A DNA stretch of 64,000 nt from Gottschalkiaceae bacterium SANA (GTDB lineage: Bacteria > Bacillota > Clostridia > Tissierellales > GPF-1). Every line of letters begins with the position of its first letter. Position 1 is the first letter of the stretch. The notes beneath the pieces are model-generated. The model saw only the letters and a program-made list of their open reading frames with translations, made no database searches and was not told the origin of the DNA. This document shows, one piece after another, positions 1 to 9,918 of the stretch. The stretch is from NCBI GenBank assembly GCA_036323355.1, contig AP028876.1, positions 868,001 through 932,000 of the forward strand, written 5' to 3'. The position numbers and the translations under genes were made by a program.

Positions 1-1
1 A

Positions 2-3000
2 ACCAATAAGTTAATTGTAACGCCGGATGAAGGCGATCCAATTGAAGAAGGGCAGCTGATCATCACTTGGGCGGGGGCGCCATTGGCCTTTACATCAGCA
101 CCGATTAGGCGGTCCGTGGATATTTATTGGGATAATTTGAACAATGGATATACGATTATTTTTGATACAAATGGTGGCAGCGCGGTACCAATGGTTCTAG
201 AGCGTTTCAACGCACCCATACCAGAATTGATCCAGCCCGTAAAGAAGGGGTATGACTTTGATGGCTGGTATAGAGACAATGCTTTTAAAACGGCTTATGA
301 AATTCCTACAACCATGCCTGATGAGGATGTAGTTGTATACGCCAAGTGGATTCCGCGAGAGGATACGGTTTATAGGGTTGAACATTATCAACAAAATTTG
401 AATAATTATCTTTATACATTGGTAGAGGCCGACACTCAAAGTCTCTATGGGACAACAGACAGTCTGGTTGAGCCTGCAACAATGACTTATGCTGGATTCC
501 ATTCTCCAGAATCGCAAAACCTAAGTATTTTGCCGGATGGCAGTGCTGTTGTTAAGTATTATTATTCTCGTGACAGTTTTACAGCAAGCTTTGATCCAGG
601 GGAACCTGGGGGTCAAGTGACTGTCTACAAGTACAAATTTGGAAAGACTCTTGTGGCGCCGCAGTTTAATGCCAAGGGCTATGAATTTGCATCTTGGAAC
701 CAAGCAATTCCGGATACCATGCCAGCTGAGGATTTGGTTTTTGTTGCTAAATGGAATCCTGGAAAGAATTCGGCCTATCGGGTTGAGCATTATATCCAAA
801 ACACAAAAGGAAAAGGAACTACTTTAAGTGAGATTGAAGAAAAAACAGGAACCACGAATCAAACCTTGCGGATTGCCGATTTTGCAAGGGTGACTGAAGG
901 ACTGACTTTTGAAAAAACTACGCTTGATGGAAAAGTTACAGATAGGGCTTCAGTTAAGGGGGATGGTAGCCTAGTCGTTAAAGTATACTACCTCAGAAAT
1001 GAGTATCAGATTACCTATCTTGTCGAGAACGGTGAGGATCGTGAAAGTAGCAATCGTTACGGTAAACTTATTGCAGAGCCGATTGCTCCTGTAAAAGACG
1101 GGTACACCTTCTCGGGGTGGAAAGCCAATGTGGAAGGAACAGAAGCATTTGTATTTGGCGAAAGGATGCCTGCTGAGGACTTGATTGTTTATGGTCGCCT
1201 GATCCCGAATCATGGGACGCGCTTTTCTGTCGAACATTATGTTCAACAGACCACAGGGTTTGATTATGATTTGGTGGGGACCGACCAGGAATCGGGCGTC
1301 ACAGATGAAAGCCTTGACGTGACAAGCCTTGCAAGAGACCAAGAGGGCAAGCGTTTTGAAAAGGCATTGGTTGAAGGTAAAGTGGTGGAAAACGCCACAA
1401 TTGCTGGTGACGGTTCGCTAGTCATTCAACTGTACTATGTGCGAAATGAGTATGTGATCACACATCAAATCAGCAATGGAGATGACATAGAAAAAACGTA
1501 TCGTTTTGAAGAAGGCATTGCATTGCCGCTTGCACCTGTTAAGGCTGGTTATGTGTTCACTGGTTGGAAAGGTAACGAGTCCCTTACGGAGCCCTTCCAG
1601 GTCGAAAGGATGCCGAGTGAGAATCTGATGGCATATGGCAAATATGTGCCAAATAGCGACACACCTTATCGGGTTGAACATTATCAAGAGAATGTGTCGG
1701 ATGGATACACCTTGGTGAAAGCCGATCAGTTTGCTGGAATTACCGATACATTAACCCAAGCTGAGGCAGATTCCTATAGAGGTTTTGCGGAGAAAGCATG
1801 GAATCAGGTCCCTATTTCAGGCGATGGAAGTACGCTTATTCGAATCGATTACGACCGCAATATCTATGCGGTGGACTTAGATCCTACCGGTGGCACCATT
1901 CATAGCGGAGATCTTGCTGAATATACCTATGGGATTGGCGCTCCATTGCCGACGGATATCAGCCGGCCGGGGTATATCTTTGATGGATGGCTTGAAGGAA
2001 CGACCCAGGTTGCTTTTATTTCTGAAAGCGAAACGGGAAGTAAACAATACACGGCCGCCTGGCTAGCTGAAACGGATACAGACTACAGGGTGAAACACAT
2101 CCGAGAGGATTTGAGTGGTCGCTACACGATCGAAGAAACACAGAGTCAATATGGAACAACCGATACCGAGACGGAAGCTTTTGCGAATGATTATAATGGC
2201 TTTACCCCAGGATCAGTCACCCAGAGTTTGATAAGGGGTGATGGAAAAACGGTGATCGAAATTCGCTATCAGAGAAACAAGTATCTCTTGAATTGGAATC
2301 TGATTGAAGGAACGATGCGGGGATATTATACAGAGGGAATGGTTAAATTTGGTCAGCCGATTACCCAACCGCGAGTAGAAAAAGACGGTTATACCTTCTC
2401 TGGATGGTATGCAGAAGCAAGTCTTGCAAACGGGATTGAGATTCCGGAAACTATGCCAGCGGAGGACCTGATATTATTTGGAACGATCATGGCCAACAGT
2501 GGGGTTTCCTATCGAATCGAGCATCTTCTTCAAAATGCTGATGATGACGGCTATACCTTGATTGATACAGAAAATTTGACGGGTTATACGGATGAAGCCG
2601 TGATTGCCACTGAAGAATTCTACGATGATTTCATTTATGATGCAGGTCGATCACAGGAATCGGGAACCATTGATGCCGACGGCAGCCTTGCTCTTAAGCT
2701 GTATTACAATCGAGAAAGTTTTACCGTTGACTATGCGGTGGACGGAGAGTCCTACGGCGTACAAGAGAGCTACAAACATGGTCAAACCGTTTCTTATCCA
2801 AGACCACCAGAGAAGGAAGGCTATTTCTTCGATGCATGGCAGCTGGATGGCGAAAGTTTTACGGGTAATATGCCAACAAAAAATATCGTGCTTACAGCCA
2901 CCTGGTCTGCGGGAGAAAAATCATATACGGTTCGCTATTATCAAGAGCGATTGACCTATACGAATGAGATGGACCGCTGGGCCTTAATGGCTGACGAGAG

Positions 3001-6000
3001 TACAGTTGAAACAGGGACCTTTGATTCAATGATTGAAGTTGTTCCTGAAAATGAATTTGTCGGTTTTACGACACCAGATCTGCAAAACGTGGTTTTAAAC
3101 AGTCAATTGTCTACAGTGGATTTTCACTATAGGCGCAATGGGTATGAATTGATGTGGAATCTCAATGAGGGGACTGCAAGTAATGATTACACTCCAAGTG
3201 GAATAATCAGTTTTGGCACGCCGATTGTAGCGCCCCTTCTTGTGAAAACAGGTGAGAGTTATACCTGGGACCAAACGATCATAGAAGCTATGCCGGCCGA
3301 AGACCTGGCCTATACAGCGGAGTGGTCGGCAAACGCCTATGACGTAGAGTTTAGCCAAGGTGGGTTGGATGGCATAATCGTAACTTATGGTCAAGCCTAT
3401 GGGATTTTGCCTCTTCCTGAACAGACGGGATATCGCTTTGATGGTTGGTTTACATCTCTTGGGGATGACGGCCAACAAATCGAAGCAGAAAGTGTTGTGA
3501 CAATTCCAGAGGATCATATCCTTTATGCTCATTGGAAAGCGAAAAGTTACACCCTTGCCTGGGAGCTTTCAGGTGGTCGTGCAGAAGGTGATTTCACATC
3601 GGGGGATGTTGACTTTGATACGCCTCTCATTGCACCGGTTCCAACAAAGACAGGTTATACTTTTGCAGGTTGGGATCTTGGGGTGGCAGAGACCATGCCG
3701 GCCGAGAATTTGATTTATACGGCAATCTGGTCAGCAAAATCCTACGTGGTTGCTTTCAATGAGCCTGGTGCAGGCAGCTTAGGCGTGACCTATGGCATGG
3801 TCTATGGTGATTTGCCAGTGGCAAGCAAAATTGGCTATCGGTTCGATGGTTGGTATACATCCAAAACGGATGAGGGCCAAAAAATCGTATCAAACAGTCT
3901 TGTTTCTATTCCGCGTGATCATATCTTGTATGCACATTGGGATGTTTTGGTCTTTAACTTGACCTGGAACTTAGCCGGTGGCACAGCCCAGGGAGATTAT
4001 AGCCAGGGAGACATTGATTATGGAAGCCCGATCATTGCGCCTATGCCAAGTAAAACAGGCCATGTTTTTGCAGGCTGGGACACAGAACCAGAAGCTAGCA
4101 TGCCAGTCGAGAATCTGACTTATACGGCAAGCTGGACGGCTTTAACTTATCCAGTTACTTTGAATCCAAACGGGGGCCATATTCAGAATGGAAGCATCGA
4201 TGTCTATACCTATGGGCTTGGTGCCATGCTTCCCGTGGACCTTGTGAAAGAGGGACACACTTTTGCCGGCTGGTATGAGGGCGAAGATAAAATCGATCTG
4301 ATTTTGCAAACGGATACGGGAAGTAAGACTTACCTTGCCAAGTGGTCTGCCAATTCTTATCCAATCACCTATTACAATATGGAGGAAGCAAGCAATCACT
4401 CGAATAATGAAAATACCTACGTGTATGAAATTGGCTTGGTCCTTGGAACACCGACAAGAAGAGGTTATGATTTTACGGGCTGGTTCCAAGACGAAGCGGG
4501 TAGCATTCCGATCTCATCCATTTCAGTAACACAAATGGGACCTGTTGACCTCTATGCGGGTTGGGTGGCGAAAATGTTCTCGGTCACCTTGAATACAGAT
4601 GGAGGCACCTTGTCCGCAGGAAGTGAATTTTCTTGGTACACCTACGGGATTGTTGCGGTCTTGCCTACATCGGATGAAATCAGCAAGATGGCTTATAACT
4701 TTGCTGGCTGGTTTGATGGCAGTGGGGTCGTGAGTGAAATTTCATCAACAACAATAGGGGATCAATCTTATTCAGCGACTTGGTTGGCTGCCAACTATGA
4801 TATTTCCTACGAACTCAACGGCGGAAGCAACAATGGTGGAAATCCAACTAGCTATACAATTGAATCCGCGGATATCCACCTGGGTGAGCCAGAGAAAGTC
4901 GGATATACATTTGCTGGATGGTTTGCGGACGCTGGTCTTAAAACACCGATGGGAAGTCCTGAAATACCGAGCGGTAGCACAGGGGACCATACGCTCTATG
5001 CAGGTTGGACGGCGAATTCATATGCACTTGTTTTCAATTCGAACGAAGGTGTAGGGACAATGGCTGCCCAGAGCTTTACAGTTGATGTGGAACAAGCACT
5101 AGGAGCCAATCTATTTTCCCGTCAGGGATATGATTTTGTTGGCTGGGCCACTTCTGCTAATGGCGGCAAGATCTATGACAATGAGGCATCGCTTATCAAT
5201 GCAAGCCTAGTAGACGAGGGGGTCGTCAATCTGTATGCCCTATGGAGTCCCATTGCCTATAGCATTTCCTATGAACTGAACGGCGGTACAAATGGTGGAA
5301 ATCCGACCAGTTATACGGTTGAAAGTCAGGGGATTGCCTTGAAAGATCCAAGCCGTGAGGGTGGCTATGTCTTTAGCGGCTGGTATGACAACCCTACATT
5401 TACAGGAGTTAAGGTAACAAACATTCAAGCTGGTACTTCGGGCAATCTTGCTCTCTATGCACAGTGGAAACATTATGGCGTATTTACGGTATCTGCTGGA
5501 AGTGGCAATACATTTACCATTACTCGCACGGGCGGTTTTGATGAGAATCAAAGGGTCTACTACCGCACGCAAAATGGCTCTGCCATCGGTGGTACCCACT
5601 TTACCCATGTAGATAACTCGCTTGTCTTTGGACAGGGAGAATCAGTTAAAACACTTACCATTTCAGAAAATGCCGTAAATACGGCTTATGCGGGGAAGGT
5701 GGCAACATCTTATTCCAATGTTGACCGGGTGTATTCTCTTGATCTTTACAAAATTGAAGGAGGCGGCGTCTTGGGGACTCAGACTCGTGCTGTGAGAAGC
5801 ATGACCAAGGATGCCAACTATGCAGTTGACAGCAGGATGTTAAACGATTACAAAGAGATAGCAAGTGTTAGCCTTGGTAACTGGGAAGTTGATGAAGATG
5901 AGGGCGGTGATTGGAATACGACGAGATATGTTAGACTTGGTAGTCCAGTTCTGAACAACAAGGCATATCTTGCGAATCAACAAACCTATATCAGAAATAC

Positions 6001-6709
6001 GGCTTCTGCCATGAAGATCAGGTTGATTAATTTTAGAAGTCGAGATAATGGTGACCACATGTACCGATTTGTCTTGTTTAATAACAGCACAGGGAATCCA
6101 AGTTTTAATCGGAATAAAGAAAAAACAGTACCCAATGTCCCGAGCGGTACAAAAGCAGCTTTGGTATTTGGCTTCGCATCCGAAGTGGACGACGAAACTA
6201 CTTTTAGCGTTAATTTCCCTGCCAGTGCGGGCTATGTGTCGGCGAGCGGTACAAGCAGAAGTGTTAAAATATTTGATATCAAATGGGCAAGCGGACAGGA
6301 CCGAAGTGATTATGTACTCTACGGTTTTGATGAAACCTGCGGGATATCACTTACTGCGTATTGTAGTGGAATCTGGAATCATGAGTGGATCTTTAAAAGT
6401 GGAACACTCGCAGCTCTACCCAAGGACATGAAAGAGCCGAGTCTTCTTGCGGTTGCACCCATGGCCAATACGACCTACAATGACGGGGATAAAATTGTCA
6501 TTGCCTTGGTATTTGATGAGATTGTAGCGAGTGCAAGCAATGTTAGCATCCGAACCGCTTTGTCACCGGCGGCATTTACACTAGCCGGTGGACTTGGCAC
6601 CAATGTTTTGTATTTTGAAGGAACCGTAAGCGGATACGGCGGAACGGCACCGACAAAGGCCAATATAATTGTTGATAACTTAGCAAATATAAAAGACTTG
6701 TGTCATTAA
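2..6709 (+). CDS. Giant secreted repeat protein, InlB B-repeat/Flg_new type (5' end outside window)
   Basis: The reading frame is open from base 2, so the true start and any signal peptide lie upstream of the window. About 2235 residues are visible. The bulk is about 18 Listeria-Bacteroides repeats, each with a core like GYTFSGWY followed by a MPAEDL...YAKW strand. In the first half they alternate with blocks opening YRVEHY and carrying GTTD, which look MucBP-like. Near nt 5480-5680 there is a Calx-beta-like segment (RTGGFDENQRVYY). The last 90 residues resemble a bacterial Ig-like domain that stops abruptly at NIKDLCH. Such repeats are known from surface adhesins of Firmicutes. No LPXTG, SLH or choline-binding anchor follows, so attachment to the cell is unexplained. 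A subtilase gene lies 55 bp downstream. Repeat identity is confident; ligand and function are unknown. Confidence 0.85.
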   Translation, partial: TNKLIVTPDEGDPIEEGQLIITWAGAPLAFTSAPIRRSVDIYWDNLNNGYTIIFDTNGGSAVPMVLERFNAPIPELIQPVKKGYDFDGWYRDNAFKTAYEIPTTMPDEDVVVYAKWIPREDTVYRVEHYQQNLNNYLYTLVEADTQSLYGTTDSLVEPATMTYAGFHSPESQNLSILPDGSAVVKYYYSRDSFTASFDPGEPGGQVTVYKYKFGKTLVAPQFNAKGYEFASWNQAIPDTMPAEDLVFVAKWNPGKNSAYRVEHYIQNTKGKGTTLSEIEEKTGTTNQTLRIADFARVTEGLTFEKTTLDGKVTDRASVKGDGSLVVKVYYLRNEYQITYLVENGEDRESSNRYGKLIAEPIAPVKDGYTFSGWKANVEGTEAFVFGERMPAEDLIVYGRLIPNHGTRFSVEHYVQQTTGFDYDLVGTDQESGVTDESLDVTSLARDQEGKRFEKALVEGKVVENATIAGDGSLVIQLYYVRNEYVITHQISNGDDIEKTYRFEEGIALPLAPVKAGYVFTGWKGNESLTEPFQVERMPSENLMAYGKYVPNSDTPYRVEHYQENVSDGYTLVKADQFAGITDTLTQAEADSYRGFAEKAWNQVPISGDGSTLIRIDYDRNIYAVDLDPTGGTIHSGDLAEYTYGIGAPLPTDISRPGYIFDGWLEGTTQVAFISESETGSKQYTAAWLAETDTDYRVKHIREDLSGRYTIEETQSQYGTTDTETEAFANDYNGFTPGSVTQSLIRGDGKTVIEIRYQRNKYLLNWNLIEGTMRGYYTEGMVKFGQPITQPRVEKDGYTFSGWYAEASLANGIEIPETMPAEDLILFGTIMANSGVSYRIEHLLQNADDDGYTLIDTENLTGYTDEAVIATEEFYDDFIYDAGRSQESGTIDADGSLALKLYYNRESFTVDYAVDGESYGVQESYKHGQTVSYPRPPEKEGYFFDAWQLDGESFTGNMPTKNIVLTATWSAGEKSYTVRYYQERLTYTNEMDRWALMADESTVETGTFDSMIEVVPENEFVGFTTPDLQNVVLNSQLSTVDFHYRRNGYELMWNLNEGTASNDYTPSGIISFGTPIVAPLLVKTGESYTWDQTIIEAMPAEDLAYTAEWSANAYDVEFSQGGLDGIIVTYGQAYGILPLPEQTGYRFDGWFTSLGDDGQQIEAESVVTIPEDHILYAHWKAKSYTLAWELSGGRAEGDFTSGDVDFDTPLIAPVPTKTGYTFAGWDLGVAETMPAENLIYTAIWSAKSYVVAFNEPGAGSLGVTYGMVYGDLPVASKIGYRFDGWYTSKTDEGQKIVSNSLVSIPRDHILYAHWDVLVFNLTWNLAGGTAQGDYSQGDIDYGSPIIAPMPSKTGHVFAGWDTEPEASMPVENLTYTASWTALTYPVTLNPNGGHIQNGSIDVYTYGLGAMLPVDLVKEGHTFAGWYEGEDKIDLILQTDTGSKTYLAKWSANSYPITYYNMEEASNHSNNENTYVYEIGLVLGTPTRRGYDFTGWFQDEAGSIPISSISVTQMGPVDLYAGWVAKMFSVTLNTDGGTLSAGSEFSWYTYGIVAVLPTSDEISKMAYNFAGWFDGSGVVSEISSTTIGDQSYSATWLAANYDISYELNGGSNNGGNPTSYTIESADIHLGEPEKVGYTFAGWFADAGLKTPMGSPEIPSGSTGDHTLYAGWTANSYALVFNSNEGVGTMAAQSFTVDVEQALGANLFSRQGYDFVGWATSANGGKIYDNEASLINASLVDEGVVNLYALWSPIAYSISYELNGGTNGGNPTSYTVESQGIALKDPSREGGYVFSGWYDNPTFTGVKVTNIQAGTSGNLALYAQWKHYGVFTVSAGSGNTFTITRTGGFDENQRVYYRTQNGSAIGGTHFTHVDNSLVFGQGESVKTLTISENAVNTAYAGKVATSYSNVDRVYSLDLYKIEGGGVLGTQTRAVRSMTKDANYAVDSRMLNDYKEIASVSLGNWEVDEDEGGDWNTTRYVRLGSPVLNNKAYLANQQTYIRNTASAMKIRLINFRSRDNGDHMYRFVLFNNSTGNPSFNRNKEKTVPNVPSGTKAALVFGFASEVDDETTFSVNFPASAGYVSASGTSRSVKIFDIKWASGQDRSDYVLYGFDETCGISLTAYCSGIWNHEWIFKSGTLAALPKDMKEPSLLAVAPMANTTYNDGDKIVIALVFDEIVASASNVSIRTALSPAAFTLAGGLGTNVLYFEGTVSGYGGTAPTKANIIVDNLANIKDLCH

Positions 6710-6718
6710 TGTCGAATC

Positions 6719-6749
6719 AAAACCCTGCCTGAAGATCGGGTGGGGTTTT
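6719..6749 (+). terminator. Weak possible terminator after the repeat protein
   Basis: AAAACCC and GGGTTTT arms flank a roughly 17-nt loop, with only four T residues before the next ribosome binding site. It is weak, and read-through into the subtilase gene is likely. Confidence 0.3.
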
Positions 6750-6764
6750 GGAAAGGAGGATCAG

Positions 6765-7664
6765 GTGAAGAAGCGATGGATGGTTTGTATTTTGCTTTAT
6801 CTGTTGTTTTGCCAGCCGGTCTATGCAGATGGATCGGAGTTACGAATCGCCGTGATTGATACTGGGATTTGTGTTGAGGCAATAAAGCCAGCAAATCTGA
6901 TGGCTGGCGCAAATTATTTGAGTCCTTTGGCAGGCACCAATGATCTAATTGGCCATGGAACGGCGGTGGCGGGTATTATTCTGGGCGCGGAAAGGGTTTA
7001 TATTAAAGGCATTGCCCCTAAAGCAAAGCTTGTTCCTCTTGTGATCGCAACAAAAACGACAGATGGCGACAAGCTTATTGGCGATAGTGAGGTTTTGGCG
7101 CAGGCGATTTGTGATGCTATCGACATTTACGACTGTCAGATTATCAACATTAGCGCAGGCACGATGTCGACGGGTGAACAACTTCAATCGGCGGTGGAAT
7201 ATGCGGAGGAAAATGGTGTGATCTTAATCTCGTCGGTGGGGAATGATAATCAATATTACCCGGCAAATATGTATTATCCTGCGGCCTATGAAACGGTAGT
7301 GGGTGTTTCTGCTTTAAAAAGAAATGGAGAAGTTGCCCGCTTTTCCCAGCGGAATGATTCTGTTTTCATTTGTGCCCCTGGGGATCGACTTAAGCTTGCA
7401 TCCGCCACAGAGGGAAAAACGACATTTGGATCGGGCACTTCCTATGCGACAGCTTATGTGTCGGGTGCAGTGGCTTTGCTGCTTTCTGAAGATGTAGAAC
7501 TTACACCAGAAGAAATTCGAAAGATTCTTTGTGAATCAGCAATGGATTTAAATGAAGCAGGATATGACACGACCAGCGGATGGGGTGCGCTAAATGTTGA
7601 TGCTGCCTTGCTCAGATTGTCAGAGTTGAATGGTTCGATTTCCCAGCAAATAGGGGTTCAATGA
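6765..7664 (+). CDS. Secreted subtilisin-like serine protease (S8), no prodomain
   Basis: A 299-residue exported peptidase. Residues 1-22 are a signal peptide (basic start, hydrophobic core, VYA cleavage site). The catalytic domain follows at once: Asp32 in AVIDTG, His64 in GHGTAVAG, oxyanion Asn160 in SSVGND and Ser226 in GSGTSYATA. There is no I9 propeptide between signal and catalytic domain, and no C-terminal extension, so it is shorter than typical secreted subtilisins. The start is a GTG, chosen because AAAGGAGG lies 5 bases upstream and the signal peptide begins there. It follows the giant repeat protein closely and may be co-transcribed with it. A role in trimming surface proteins is inference from position; the substrate is unknown. 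The protease assignment is confident. Confidence 0.9.
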   Translation: MKKRWMVCILLYLLFCQPVYADGSELRIAVIDTGICVEAIKPANLMAGANYLSPLAGTNDLIGHGTAVAGIILGAERVYIKGIAPKAKLVPLVIATKTTDGDKLIGDSEVLAQAICDAIDIYDCQIINISAGTMSTGEQLQSAVEYAEENGVILISSVGNDNQYYPANMYYPAAYETVVGVSALKRNGEVARFSQRNDSVFICAPGDRLKLASATEGKTTFGSGTSYATAYVSGAVALLLSEDVELTPEEIRKILCESAMDLNEAGYDTTSGWGALNVDAALLRLSELNGSISQQIGVQ

Positions 7665-7749
7665 TGTTTTGAAAGGCGATTCTCAATCAACAAACATGTC
7701 TTTATGAGGATGTGTAGAGGGAGGACATATTCAGCTTCCATATAAAGGT

Positions 7750-7778
7750 TTGTACTGAATGACAAAAGGTGGTATGCT
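7750..7778 (+). promoter_or_regulatory. Sigma-A promoter of the ABC-F gene
   Basis: TTGTAC (7750-7755) and TATGCT (7773-7778) are separated by 17 bp. The predicted transcript start near 7785 gives a leader of about 119 nt before the ABC-F start codon. Confidence 0.6.
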
Positions 7779-7784
7779 AACAAA

Positions 7785-7903
7785 GTATGCTCTACGTAAA
7801 CATACAAATAAATTCGTCAATTGTAGCTCTACAATGGTGACGATTAATGATGAAAGAGCTTATTTTTATAGGCTCTTTTTGTTTGATAAAGAGAGGGAAG
7901 ATT
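7785..7903 (+). promoter_or_regulatory. Putative attenuator leader of the ABC-F gene
   Basis: The leader can fold a hairpin at 7814-7845: TCGTCA pairs with TGACGA and ATTGTAG with CTACAAT. A terminator-like hairpin follows at 7853-7878. AGCTCT (7825-7830) inside the first hairpin is complementary to AGAGCT (7855-7860), the 5' arm of the terminator, so the two structures could exchange. A short reading frame of 17 codons (7787-7840) runs through the first hairpin, and another starts at 7834, but neither has a clear ribosome binding site. Antibiotic-dependent attenuation is known for several resistance ABC-F genes; its use here is inference. Confidence 0.5.
7853..7883 (+). terminator. Terminator hairpin within the ABC-F leader
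   Basis: AAAGAGC (7853-7859) pairs with GCTCTTT (7872-7878), followed by T residues. It lies only about 20 bp before the start codon, which suits an attenuator rather than the end of an upstream gene. Confidence 0.55.
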
Positions 7904-9643
7904 ATGATAAAAGTTGATAACTTGTCCTACTCATTTCCGCAAAAAGATCTGTACAATCAGATTTCTTTTGCGTTGGAAAAGGGTCAACATTGCGCGTTTA
8001 TTGGTACAAGCGGCAGCGGAAAAAGTACGTTGATCGATATGATTATGGATTCGGAAAAATATTTATTCGATGGCAAGCTAGAGATTGAACCCACTTGTAG
8101 AATTGGATATGTCAGTCAGTTTTCCCAGCAAGACAAGACCGAAGACATGACGGTATTTGAATATATCGGGAAAAACTACATTGAAATCCAAAATGAAATC
8201 ACAGCGATTTGTACAGAGATGGAAACGGCTTCGGATCTTGATCCCCTCTTGGAAAAATATCAAGAGGCCTTAGATGCATTTGATGCGATTGGCGGGGACG
8301 ACTTTGAAAGCAAGATCAATAAAAAGTTGAATCTTGCAAACTTAGGCAAGCATAAAGATCTGTTGATATCAGAAATCAGCGGAGGCGAATTTAAACTGGT
8401 TCAAGTGATACGTGAAATGATGATGAGTCCGGACCTGATGATTATGGATGAGCCGGATGTGTTTTTGGACTTTGGGAATCTGATTGCCCTTAAAGATTTG
8501 ATTAATTCTCATAAAGAAATTCTGCTGATTGTTACCCATAATAGGTTTCTGTTGAATCATTGCTTTAACAAAATCATACACCTTGAAAATAAGGAGCTCC
8601 AAGAGTTTGATGGAGGATTTGTGGATTATAATTTTTCCTTGCTTCAAGCCAAAATTGAGTTGCAGGAACTTTCACTTGCCGATGATGAAGAAATTGAGCG
8701 CAATGATCGTTTAATCGACAAGTTGCGATTCCGAGCCACTATTTTTGACGATGTATCTAATGGAAAAGCCTTAAATGCGAGGGTGAAGGTTCAAGAACGA
8801 TTGGAAGCGCGAAGAATTAAAGCGCCATTTGTAGAGATGAAGCAGCCGAAGATTAGCTTGCCTGATCAAGTTAATCCTTCCGATATGCTTGCAGTAAAGG
8901 TAGATGATTACAGCCTTGCCTTTGACGACTTGCTTTTGGAGAATGTTAATTTTGAGATGAAGGCGACGGATAAGGTTGCTCTGATTGGCCCAAATGGAAC
9001 TGGAAAGACAACACTATTGAGAGAGATCTATCAAAATAAATCCCATGCGATCAAGATAGCTGAGGATGTTCAAGTCGCTTATTTGTCTCAACTTCAAGGA
9101 GAGGTCTTAAATGAGTCCAATACAATCATGGAAGAGTTCTTCGAAGTAGGATTTAATAGCTATGATGAAATTCGATCTTTTGTTTCAGATTATGGTTTCG
9201 AGGGAGAAGGGGTTGATCAGAAAATTGCTTCTTTATCCGGAGGAGAAAAAAATATCCTTCAATTGGCCAAGGTTTCTGCGAGTGAAGCCAATCTCCTGCT
9301 TCTCGACGAACCAACCAGCCATCTGGATACCTATTCACAACTGGCCTTGGAAAAAGCCATGGAGAACTATAAGGGTGCGATCTTGATGATTTCCCATGAT
9401 TACTATTCCATTATGAATTGTATGGATTATGTCTTGCTCATTGAGGGCAAAACCATTCGAAAAATGACCATGCGGAAATTCAGAAAGATGATTTATAAAA
9501 ATCATTTTGATAAAGATGATTTGGCCTTGGAACAAAAGAAAAAAGCTCTTGAAACAGAAATTGCATTGGCTTTGAAAGCAACCGATTTTGAGCAGGCAAA
9601 AGTTTTATCGGAAGAATTGGAAGTATTGATTAAAAGTATGTAG
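7904..9643 (+). CDS. ABC-F family ATPase (possible ribosome-protection protein)
   Basis: A 579-residue cytoplasmic protein with two ABC domains and no membrane segment. Domain 1 has Walker A GTSGSGKST near residue 34, signature ISGGE, and Walker B DEPDVFLDF, where the usual DEPTNHLD is altered. A charged linker follows at about 240-300 (ELSLADDEEIERNDR...). Domain 2 has GPNGTGKTT, LSGGEKN and DEPTSHLD. The C-terminal 40 residues form a charged helical tail. ABC-F proteins act on the ribosomal E site; some give resistance to lincosamides, pleuromutilins, streptogramins or phenicols. The exact subfamily cannot be set from sequence alone. The ATG at 7904 is chosen for its GAGAGGGA site; an in-frame ATG at 7847 would place the leader terminator inside the coding region. 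The attenuator-like leader supports a drug-inducible role. Confidence 0.9.
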   Translation: MIKVDNLSYSFPQKDLYNQISFALEKGQHCAFIGTSGSGKSTLIDMIMDSEKYLFDGKLEIEPTCRIGYVSQFSQQDKTEDMTVFEYIGKNYIEIQNEITAICTEMETASDLDPLLEKYQEALDAFDAIGGDDFESKINKKLNLANLGKHKDLLISEISGGEFKLVQVIREMMMSPDLMIMDEPDVFLDFGNLIALKDLINSHKEILLIVTHNRFLLNHCFNKIIHLENKELQEFDGGFVDYNFSLLQAKIELQELSLADDEEIERNDRLIDKLRFRATIFDDVSNGKALNARVKVQERLEARRIKAPFVEMKQPKISLPDQVNPSDMLAVKVDDYSLAFDDLLLENVNFEMKATDKVALIGPNGTGKTTLLREIYQNKSHAIKIAEDVQVAYLSQLQGEVLNESNTIMEEFFEVGFNSYDEIRSFVSDYGFEGEGVDQKIASLSGGEKNILQLAKVSASEANLLLLDEPTSHLDTYSQLALEKAMENYKGAILMISHDYYSIMNCMDYVLLIEGKTIRKMTMRKFRKMIYKNHFDKDDLALEQKKKALETEIALALKATDFEQAKVLSEELEVLIKSM

Positions 9644-9669
9644 ACAATGGATACAAAAGATAAATGTAG

Positions 9670-9725
9670 TCCCATACAGGGTACAGATTGAATGATCGAT
9701 CTGTACCCTGTATGGGATTTTTTTG
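9670..9725 (+). terminator. Strong terminator after the ABC-F gene
   Basis: A perfect 19-bp stem (9670-9688 with 9699-9717), a 10-nt loop and a run of T residues. It ends the ABC-F transcript. Nothing recognisable is seen in the remaining 190 bp before the next gene. Confidence 0.95.
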
Positions 9726-9918
9726 TTTATAGAAAATTGTTTAACTAGGGGGTCGTAGACAGAATAGGTTAGAGATGTGGACGTGGTGATCATAAAGGTA
9801 TAAAGAAGGGAATGAGGGTGTTGGTATTAGAAGGTAGCAGGGTAAATAAAAAAGAAGACGGTATGAACAATGATGCAGTTGTCTAGAAAATAGAAATGAT
9901 AAGAATTGGGGAGGGCGA

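Noticed and set aside
7847-7903. Longer start for the ABC-F protein at ATG 7847
   Set aside because: It would translate through the leader terminator and has no ribosome binding site; ATG 7904 has GAGAGGGA.
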